A DNA stretch of 5,506 nt from an uncultured beta proteobacterium (lineage in GTDB: Bacteria; Pseudomonadota; Gammaproteobacteria; Burkholderiales; Burkholderiaceae_C): contig CAISLL010000319.1 in the NCBI GenBank assembly GCA_903886165.1, positions 1-5,506 of the forward strand. Direction: 5' to 3'. Shown here piece by piece: positions 1 to 4,958 of this stretch (within the stretch, counting starts at the first letter, position 1; each line of letters starts with the position of its first letter). The translations under genes were made by a program, and so were the position numbers. The notes under the pieces were generated by a model that ran no database searches, had not been told where the DNA came from, and saw only the letters and a list, made by a program, of their open reading frames with translations.

Positions 1-64
1 CCAGAGCATCACCTGCGACGATGTCGACGCCAGCGTCTTTGTACGAGAGAGGGGTTGAGCTCAT
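1..64 (-). CDS. purM: Phosphoribosylformylglycinamidine cyclo-ligase (AIR synthetase), N-terminal fragment
   Basis: The minus strand reads from an ATG at 64-62 to the left edge as 21 codons beginning MSSTPLSYKDAGVDIVAGDA. The block LSYKDAGVDI-x-AGDAL is the characteristic N-terminus of PurM, the cytoplasmic enzyme that closes FGAM to AIR in de novo purine synthesis. Only this N-terminus is inside the window; the ATP-binding and catalytic parts lie beyond it. It is divergent from the transporter gene starting at 195, and a divergent purM / AI-2E transporter pair is common in Burkholderiales, which supports both calls. A C-rich stretch upstream of the start gives no clear Shine-Dalgarno. The identification rests on a short but very distinctive motif. 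Confidence 0.85.
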   Translation of the reverse strand, partial: MSSTPLSYKDAGVDIVAGDAL

Positions 65-80
65 GTGAAAAATGGGGAAA

Positions 81-110
81 TTGTGAGAAAGAGGGCGGGG
101 GGACTAAAAT
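81..110 (+). promoter_or_regulatory. Candidate sigma70 promoter for the AI-2E transporter gene
   Basis: A TTGTGA hexamer (81-86) is followed after 18 bases by TAAAAT (105-110), which match the -35 and -10 consensus at 4 and 5 of 6 positions. The implied leader before the ATG at 195 is about 78 bases. This is the best plus-strand match in the 65-194 gap, but hexamer matching alone is weak evidence. Confidence 0.35.
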
Positions 111-131
111 CAAGCCTTATTTTAAGGTCAG
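103..131 (-). promoter_or_regulatory. purM: Candidate sigma70 promoter for purM
   Basis: On the minus strand CTGACC (131-126) and TTTAGT (108-103) are separated by 17 bases, each matching consensus at 4 of 6 positions. It would start purM transcription about 30-35 bases before the ATG at 64. It overlaps the plus-strand candidate at 81-110, so the two directions may compete. Low certainty. Confidence 0.25.
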
Positions 132-194
132 CACGTGTTGTACTGATCAAAGCCTACAGCTTCTTTCAATTTACTTTGACAACCAATCGCCCTT

Positions 195-422
195 ATGCCC
201 CTTAATCCAAGTTCCAAACGTCTGACTTTGTGGATGGGTGTCACGATTTTGGTGGTCGTGCTTTTGTGGGTTTTAGGGCCTGTTTTGGTGCCCTTTGCGG
301 TTGCGGCTGTATTAGCCTATGCGCTTCACCCCTTGGTGCTGAAGTTGCAAAAGCTCAGCCCCTGGATGCCACGTTTGCTTTGTGTTGTGCTGGTTGAAGT
401 CATGGCTTTGTGTTCAGGCTGA
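195..422 (+). CDS. AI-2E family transporter (PerM-like), truncated N-terminal fragment
   Basis: The reading frame opens at ATG 195 and ends at TGA 420-422, giving 75 residues. The family (PF01594, PerM/YdiK/TqsA type; membrane permeases, some exporting AI-2 or acting in Na+/H+ antiport) usually has about 350 residues and eight or so helices. Only the start is present: a first hydrophobic helix (about 12-32), then the typical block PVLVPFAVAAVLAYALHPLV (29-48), a short linker with a PR pair (59-60), and the beginning of the next helix (61-71). The match ends around residues 70-72; the last residues (CSG) are read from coxC sequence in another frame. There is no good Shine-Dalgarno before the ATG, but the family-like N-terminus supports this start. 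The fragment cannot make a working transporter. The divergent purM neighbour matches a normal Burkholderiales arrangement, so the break lies at the right end. Family assignment is fairly sure; specific substrate is unknown. Confidence 0.75.
   Translation: MPLNPSSKRLTLWMGVTILVVVLLWVLGPVLVPFAVAAVLAYALHPLVLKLQKLSPWMPRLLCVVLVEVMALCSG
398..413. other. Junction joining the perM fragment to the interior of coxC
   Basis: Left of about 398-412 the sequence reads as AI-2E transporter; right of it, in a different frame, as CoxC from the end of helix 1 onward. The CoxC frame is open only from 398, just after a TGA at 395-397. Both genes are cut mid-domain, so this is a breakpoint, not a natural gene boundary. 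The exact base cannot be placed because the bases near 404-412 can be read plausibly in both genes, which could reflect a few bases of microhomology. No insertion sequence, terminal repeat or target duplication is visible. Confidence 0.75.
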
Positions 423-1165
423 ACGGCACGCCGCCCGGCATCTGGAGCATGCTGATCGGCGCGTTGCTCATTCTGTATGTGGTGGTGGGGTGGTTTGGTG
501 AGTTGATCAGTGAAAACATGCGGGGTATGTACACCAAATGGGAAGACCGCTCTTACCGCATCGGCATGGTCTGGTTTATCTTCTCCGAGGTGATGTTTTT
601 TGCCTGCTTCTTCGGCGCGCTGTATTACATCCGCCAGATATCCTTGCCCGAGTTGGCGGGCTACGAGGCGATGTTCACGCCTTATGAAAAATTCACCAAT
701 GCCTGGCCCAGCTCCGGCCCGATGGGCGACCCTTTCACGCCCATGGCCGCGTGGGGCATTCCCGCCGTCAACACCATGTTGCTGTTGACCTCAGGTGCCA
801 CGCTGACCTGGGCACACTGGGGTTTGATCAAGGGCAAGCAAAGCCAGTTGACCTGGGGCCTGGCCATGACGGTGGCGCTTGGTATCACGTTCATGGGTTT
901 TCAGGCGTATGAATATGCCCATGCCTATGCCGAGATGGGGTTGACGCTGGGTGCCGGCGTGTATGGCGCCACGTTCTATATCCTGACCGGTTTTCACGGG
1001 CTGCACGTCACCTTGGGCACGGTCATGCTGATCGTCATGTTGGGGCGCGGCATGAAAGGCCATTTCTCCGAACACAACCACTTTGCCTTTGAGGCGGTGG
1101 CCTGGTACTGGCACTTTGTCGACGTGGTCTGGCTGATCTTGTTTGTGTTTGTCTACATTCTTTAA
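410..1165 (+). CDS. coxC: Cytochrome c oxidase subunit III (aa3-type), 5'-truncated
   Basis: Subunit III of the inner-membrane heme-copper oxidase binds lipids and stabilises the CoxA/CoxB core. The 251 residues read from GTG 410 contain the family hallmarks: WFIFSEVMFF (55-64) with the conserved membrane glutamate E60, NTMLLLTSGATLTWAHW (121-137), the EYAHAY segment (168-173), TGFHGLHVTLG (193-203) and the C-terminal WYWHFVDVVW (232-241). Six hydrophobic segments are visible, while full proteins have seven and about 280-290 residues; the missing part is the soluble N-terminus and helix 1, roughly 35-45 residues. GTG 410 has no ribosome binding site and is only the first start-like codon after the breakpoint, so the true start is lost. 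The C-terminus and TAA stop are intact. coxB, coxA and ctaG, which normally precede it, are missing from this side. The family call is very secure; whether the gene is functional in this context is doubtful. Confidence 0.93.
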   Translation: MFRLNGTPPGIWSMLIGALLILYVVVGWFGELISENMRGMYTKWEDRSYRIGMVWFIFSEVMFFACFFGALYYIRQISLPELAGYEAMFTPYEKFTNAWPSSGPMGDPFTPMAAWGIPAVNTMLLLTSGATLTWAHWGLIKGKQSQLTWGLAMTVALGITFMGFQAYEYAHAYAEMGLTLGAGVYGATFYILTGFHGLHVTLGTVMLIVMLGRGMKGHFSEHNHFAFEAVAWYWHFVDVVWLILFVFVYIL

Positions 1166-1184
1166 GGTCTTACAGGTGGGCTGC

Positions 1185-1391
1185 TTAGCCCCGGCCGGGG
1201 ATCAGGCCAAAATAAAAACTCGCAATCAGGACCAGAAAGAGCGCGATTGACAAACCAATGCGCACGGTGAGAGCTTGCACCACGAGTTTGCGTTTGGCCT
1301 GGTCGTCGTTCTTGAACAACATGGCGAGGGCGCTGAAAAGGCTGACCAGGATCAGTGCCAGGGTCGCCAGAATTAAAATTTTTGCAAGCAT
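1185..1391 (-). CDS. DUF2909 twin-transmembrane protein
   Basis: A 68-residue minus-strand protein with two hydrophobic helices (about 3-26 and 43-63). They are joined by a short charged loop, FKNDDQAKRK (26-35), and followed by ALTVRIGLSIALF (40-52), which resembles the DUF2909 family (PF11137) found next to the oxidase genes in betaproteobacteria. Function is unknown; location implies a minor role in oxidase assembly or stability, but that is inference. The ATG at 1391-1389 is preceded by a purine-rich GAGAGAGA at a usable distance, supporting the start. The gene is convergent with coxC (19 bases between the stops) and divergent from surf1 (32 bases between the starts), so it sits backwards within the cluster. 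The size, topology and position argue that it is a real gene and not a shadow. Confidence 0.82.
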   Translation of the reverse strand: MLAKILILATLALILVSLFSALAMLFKNDDQAKRKLVVQALTVRIGLSIALFLVLIASFYFGLIPGRG

Positions 1392-1423
1392 GGCGGTCTC
1401 TCTCTCAAGGATTGCGCTGAATT

Positions 1424-2164
1424 ATGCTTGTTTACCCGATCGCCATGCCGCACATTCGATTTCAAATCAGGTTGATTCCCTTTCTTGCGATGCTGCTGTG
1501 TCTGGCGCTGTTCATTTACCTTGGACTGTGGCAAAGCGGGAAGGGTGATCGCCTGGCGCAGGAGCTTGCGCAGCGTGCTCAGCGCAGCCAGCAAGGGCCA
1601 GTGGTGGTCACCGCGCAACTGCTGGATGCGCAGGCCGCGCAAGACGCCCCGTTTACCGTGGTGGGCACCTATGACGCCCAGCATCAGATTTTTCTGGACA
1701 ACCGTCAGGAAAATGGCCAGCCGGGTGTCCATGTCATCACGCCCCTTAAAATCGAGAGCAGTGACACCCGCATTCTGGTCAACCGTGGTTGGGTCGGCTG
1801 GGGTCAGGGGCGTGGTGTGCTGCCCGTGGTGGCAACGCCTGAGGGGCGGGTGCAAGTGACGGGTTTGGCCACCGTTGCGTCCACCAAGAAGTTTTTTTTG
1901 ATGCCAGATCATTCCGAGGCGCAAGGAAAACTTTGGTTGCGCGTGGATATGCCCCGTTTTCAGGCGCTGATTGGTCACCCCTTGCAGCCTGTGGTGTTGC
2001 AGCAGACCGGGGGCGACGCGCCCGACACCTTGGTGCGCCACTGGCCACCGCCACAAGACCGCGTCGGTATGCATCGGGGTTACGCGTTTCAGTGGTTTGG
2101 CATGGCAGTGGCGCTGTTGCTGTTTTACGGGTTCGCCATCAGTCGCAAGAGTGACCCCGCATGA
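1424..2164 (+). CDS. surf1: SURF1 family cytochrome oxidase biogenesis protein
   Basis: SURF1/Shy1 proteins are inner-membrane factors that help insert heme a into CoxA. The 246 residues show the standard topology: an N-terminal helix (about 15-35) ending in the family LGLWQ (34-38), a periplasmic domain, and a C-terminal helix (about 222-241). Recognisable blocks are FTVVGTYD (77-84), FLDNR (90-94), GVHVITPL (101-108), ILVNRGWVGW (117-126) and GRVQVTG (141-147). His217 in MHRGYAFQWF (216-225) is at the position implicated in heme binding in Paracoccus Surf1. Length is normal. ATG 1424 has AAGGA at 1407-1411, rather far upstream; ATG 1445 is an alternative start that would drop seven residues and has no ribosome binding site. 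The stop overlaps the next gene as ATGA. A run of eight T (1892-1899) encodes part of KKFFLM and leaves the frame intact. Confidence 0.92.
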   Translation: MLVYPIAMPHIRFQIRLIPFLAMLLCLALFIYLGLWQSGKGDRLAQELAQRAQRSQQGPVVVTAQLLDAQAAQDAPFTVVGTYDAQHQIFLDNRQENGQPGVHVITPLKIESSDTRILVNRGWVGWGQGRGVLPVVATPEGRVQVTGLATVASTKKFFLMPDHSEAQGKLWLRVDMPRFQALIGHPLQPVVLQQTGGDAPDTLVRHWPPPQDRVGMHRGYAFQWFGMAVALLLFYGFAISRKSDPA

Positions 2165-2838
2165 GCCAACCGTATTCCGACCAGGCCCTTGAACTGGCTG
2201 TGCATTCCCTGCCGAAGCCTGGAGATGCTGCCAACACGGCCTTGGGCGGACGCTTGAAGTTGCTGGCGATCTTGCTGGCGTGTTCATTGCCCGTGTTGGT
2301 CGCGTGTTTTGTGTTTTATGTGGTCCGCCCGCAGGGGCAGGCCGGCTTTGGCGAACTGATCACACCCGTGCGGCCAGTGCCGCAGTCACAGGGCCTGCGC
2401 CTTGATGGTGTGCCAGTGCCGCTGCATTCGCTCAAGGCCCAGTGGCTGCTGGTCAAGGTGGATGGTGGTGCCTGTGTGCAGGATTGCCAGAAACAACTCA
2501 CGGTGCTGCGCCAGTTCCGGTTGATGCTGGGCAAAGACATGGACCGCTTGGACTGGCTCTGGCTTGTCAGTGACCAGGCGCCGGTGTCACCTGTGCTGGC
2601 AGCCAGCCTGGTGCGTGACGGCGCTACAGTGTTGCGGGTTGACCCAGACACCCTTGCGCGCTGGTTGCCGGCTGCCGCAGGCAAGTCGCAGCAGGATTTC
2701 ATGTATGTGGTTGACCCGATGGGCAACACCATGATGCGTTTCCCCTCATTGCTCGGCAGTGCCGCAGCCGCCAAAGCACGGCGTGACATGGCCCATTTGT
2801 TGCGTGCCTCCTTGGCGTGGGATTCGCCGGGCCGATAG
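2161..2838 (+). CDS. SCO-like membrane-anchored CX3C protein of the cytochrome oxidase cluster, function unassigned
   Basis: A 225-residue protein with a short cytoplasmic N-terminus, one helix (about 33-55) and a periplasmic domain. The domain contains WLLVKVDGGACVQDCQKQL (95-113), in which Cys105 and Cys109 form a CX3C pair after a hydrophobic strand, as in SCO proteins and other thioredoxin-fold copper chaperones. Further on, FMYVVDPMGNTMMRFP (180-195) resembles the late strand of SCO (compare SYVYDTNGK in the sco gene here). The SCO copper-ligand histidine should lie about eight residues before that Asp, but the position holds Gln177; no nearby His replaces it. A thiol reductase or partner-binding role is therefore as plausible as copper delivery; this is inference. 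Proteins at this locus in Burkholderiales are usually annotated as hypothetical or transmembrane cytochrome oxidase-associated. The ATG overlaps the surf1 stop (ATGA, 2161-2164), implying coupled translation; the next gene starts 26 bases after its TAG. Confidence 0.75.
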   Translation: MSQPYSDQALELAVHSLPKPGDAANTALGGRLKLLAILLACSLPVLVACFVFYVVRPQGQAGFGELITPVRPVPQSQGLRLDGVPVPLHSLKAQWLLVKVDGGACVQDCQKQLTVLRQFRLMLGKDMDRLDWLWLVSDQAPVSPVLAASLVRDGATVLRVDPDTLARWLPAAAGKSQQDFMYVVDPMGNTMMRFPSLLGSAAAAKARRDMAHLLRASLAWDSPGR

Positions 2839-2864
2839 GGCACACCGGCGGGCACACATCGGCC

Positions 2865-4040
2865 ATGAGCGTTCCATCCCTTTATGACCTGACACCGCTG
2901 GCCAGTATGCTGGCAGTGGGTGCATTGCTGGCAACCGGGCCCGTCGCCTGGGTGTATTGGCGCAATCGCCGCACAACGCCATTGCAGCGGGCACAGGCTT
3001 TGCGCTGGTTGACCCTGTTTTTGACCCTTGACTTGATCCTGTTTGGCGCCTTTACCCGCCTCACTGACTCAGGCCTGGGCTGCCCTGACTGGCCGGGTTG
3101 CTACGGCAACACCTCGCCGTTGGGGGCCAGTCACGCGATTGCCGCAGCGCAGGCGGCAATGCCCAGTGGTCCGGTCACCCATGGCAAGGCGTGGATTGAG
3201 ATGCTTCACCGTTACCTGGCCACCGGTGTCGGAGCCTTGATTGTGGTCTTGACGATCATGAGTTGGCGCGGATGGTGCACCCGTGCCCGCCCGGGGCATG
3301 GGCAGGTCCAAGGTGAACTCTCCCCGTGGTGGGCGACTTTGACCCTGTTTTGGGTGTGCCTGCAAGGGGCGTTTGGCGCATTCACCGTCACCATGAAACT
3401 GTTTCCGGCCATCGTCACGCTGCATCTGGCAGGTGCTATGGTGCTGCTGGCCCTGCTGGGTTTGCAGGTGGTGCGAGGCAGCGCGTCACACACACGCTTG
3501 CATCTGCCGCGTACCGTGCATCGGTGGTGGGTGGCGGCTTTTGCCCTGCTCGTACTGCAAGTTTTTCTGGGTGGCTGGGTCAGTGCCAATTACGCGGTGT
3601 TGGCCTGTACTGATTTTCCTCAGTGCCAGAACCGTTGGTGGCCTGAGATGAACTTCGCCCAGGGGTTTGAGTTGTGGCGGCATCTGGGGCTGACTTCAGG
3701 TGGCGAGCCCATCAGCTTTGCTGCCCTGACCGCCATTCACTACATGCATCGGCTGATGGCTTACCTGGTACTTGTCGTGCTGGTCGTACTGGCCTGGCAA
3801 CTCAATCGCACGCCGGTTTGGCGCAGCCTCAGCCGGGTGCTGGCTGCGCTGGTGGGCCTGCAACTGGCGACGGGTCTGAGCAACGTGGTTTTCAATTGGC
3901 CGCTTGTGGCTGCGCTGCTGCACACCGGGGGCGCGGCGTCCTTGGTGCTGACATTGACCTGGATCGGGGGCAGGGCCACCGTGTTGCACTCAGAGGCTGT
4001 CCCGCCGCAGGCATCCTGTGTTACAGGAAACCTGGCATGA
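2865..4040 (+). CDS. ctaA: Heme A synthase, COX15/CtaA family
   Basis: This integral membrane enzyme oxidises the C8 methyl of heme O to a formyl group, giving the heme A needed by CoxA. From ATG 2865 the protein has 391 residues, about eight hydrophobic helices and the internal duplication of the family. Heme-ligand histidines are visible in EMLHRYLATG (H115, with E112), VTLHLAGA (H187), AIHYMHRLMAY (H292, H295) and ALLHTGGA (H353). Two periplasmic Cys pairs are present, GCPDWPGC (C73, C79) and ACTDFPQC (C248, C254), as in CtaA enzymes using a thiol pair. FGAFTRLTDSGLG (60-72) is diagnostic. The frame is open from a GTG at 2817, but that start would overlap the previous gene and add 16 unhydrophobic residues. 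MSVPSLYDLTPL looks like the natural N-terminus, although the ribosome binding site is weak. The stop overlaps the cyoE ATG. Confidence 0.93.
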   Translation: MSVPSLYDLTPLASMLAVGALLATGPVAWVYWRNRRTTPLQRAQALRWLTLFLTLDLILFGAFTRLTDSGLGCPDWPGCYGNTSPLGASHAIAAAQAAMPSGPVTHGKAWIEMLHRYLATGVGALIVVLTIMSWRGWCTRARPGHGQVQGELSPWWATLTLFWVCLQGAFGAFTVTMKLFPAIVTLHLAGAMVLLALLGLQVVRGSASHTRLHLPRTVHRWWVAAFALLVLQVFLGGWVSANYAVLACTDFPQCQNRWWPEMNFAQGFELWRHLGLTSGGEPISFAALTAIHYMHRLMAYLVLVVLVVLAWQLNRTPVWRSLSRVLAALVGLQLATGLSNVVFNWPLVAALLHTGGAASLVLTLTWIGGRATVLHSEAVPPQASCVTGNLA

Positions 4041-4930
4041 GTTCGCTGGCATCCGCCCCAGCCATGTCTGCGGTGTCACAGTATTACGCGCTGACCAAGC
4101 CGCGCGTGGTTCAGTTGATCGTGTTTTGCGCCTTGATCGGCATGGTGCTGGCGATCCCTGGCGTCCCGTCCTGGCGCGAGGTCGGCACCGCTGCGGTTGC
4201 CTGTATCGGCATCTGGCTGGTGGCAGCCGCAGCGGCAGCCTTCAATTGCCTCATTGAAAAAAGCATAGACGCCAAAATGAAACGCACCGCCTGGCGGCCG
4301 ACCGCCAAGGGCGAACTGGGTGACCGGCATACCCTGCTGTTTTCAGCCGCCTTGTGCGCGGCGGGTTCAGGCCTGCTTTATTTTTTGGTGAATCCGCTCA
4401 CCATGTGGCTCACATTTGCCACCTTCATTGGTTATGCGGTGGTGTACACGGTTATTTTGAAACCCCTGACCCCGCAAAATATCGTGATCGGCGGAGCCTC
4501 CGGGGCCATGCCACCGGTGTTGGGTTGGGCGGCCATGGCAGGCAATGTGGGGCCAGAGGCGTTGATTCTGTTTCTGATCATCTTTTTGTGGACACCGCCC
4601 CATTTTTGGGCGCTGGCGCTGTACCGGGTGGAAGACTACCGCAAATCTGGTTTGCCCATGTTGCCGGTGACGCATGGCAATGAATTCACTCGGCTGATGG
4701 TGTTGCTCTACACGTTTATCTTGTTGGCAGCATGTTTGCTGCCTTTCATTTACGGCATGAGTTCCTGGCTGTACCTGGGCGCTGCCGTCCTGCTGAACGC
4801 AGGTTTCGTCCTGCATGCCTGGTGGCTTTGGCGGGACTACTCGGACTTGCTGGCCCGCAAGACATTTCGTTTTTCTCTGATCCATTTGAGCCTGCTGTTT
4901 GCCGCGCTGTTGATTGATCACTACCTGTAA
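4037..4930 (+). CDS. cyoE: Protoheme IX farnesyltransferase (heme O synthase)
   Basis: CyoE/CtaB is a UbiA-family membrane prenyltransferase that adds a farnesyl group to protoheme, making heme O for CtaA directly upstream. The 297 residues have the usual length and about nine hydrophobic segments. Motifs: YALTKPRVVQL (17-27), the first aspartate-rich region NCLIEKSIDAKMKRTAWRP (70-88) with D78 and the RT-RP signature, GGASGAMPPVLGW (152-164), LWTPPHFWALAL (184-195), and the second acidic loop YRVEDYRKSGLPMLP (196-210). ATG 4037 overlaps the ctaA stop (ATGA) and has AGGAAA at 4024-4029 at good spacing. The frame is open further upstream, but that stretch lies over ctaA in another frame and has no prenyltransferase features. 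Being adjacent to ctaA, the pair encodes the full protoheme to heme A route. Also called ctaB. Confidence 0.96.
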   Translation: MSSLASAPAMSAVSQYYALTKPRVVQLIVFCALIGMVLAIPGVPSWREVGTAAVACIGIWLVAAAAAAFNCLIEKSIDAKMKRTAWRPTAKGELGDRHTLLFSAALCAAGSGLLYFLVNPLTMWLTFATFIGYAVVYTVILKPLTPQNIVIGGASGAMPPVLGWAAMAGNVGPEALILFLIIFLWTPPHFWALALYRVEDYRKSGLPMLPVTHGNEFTRLMVLLYTFILLAACLLPFIYGMSSWLYLGAAVLLNAGFVLHAWWLWRDYSDLLARKTFRFSLIHLSLLFAALLIDHYL

Positions 4931-4958
4931 CCGCGAGATTTACCGATTGATCCAATTT

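Noticed and set aside
132..137. CACGTG palindrome in the purM-perM gap
   Set aside because: A six-base palindrome is expected by chance, and no matching regulator or second copy was seen.
138..166. TTGTAC as a -35 element for the transporter gene
   Set aside because: No acceptable -10 hexamer lies at 16-18 bases; the 81-110 candidate fits better.
1178..1201. Hairpin GGGCT-GCTT-AGCCC and the adjacent palindrome CCCCGGCCGGGG between coxC and the DUF2909 gene, as a bidirectional terminator
   Set aside because: The stems are only 4-5 bp, there is no T run on either strand, and part of it encodes the DUF2909 C-terminus. It may contribute to termination but is not convincing.
1373..2287. A 304-codon minus-strand open frame across surf1
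   Set aside because: It is antisense to a clear SURF1 gene, is rich in His, Gln, Arg and Pro with no domain or membrane pattern, and has no recognisable family. It is a shadow of GC-rich coding sequence.
2817..2864. GTG start for ctaA at 2817
   Set aside because: It would overlap the preceding gene by 22 bases and add residues unlike the family. ATG 2865 gives a normal N-terminus.
3674..4036. Upstream in-frame extension of cyoE over ctaA
   Set aside because: The extension lies within ctaA in another frame and lacks family features. ATG 4037 has a good ribosome binding site and a typical CyoE N-terminus.
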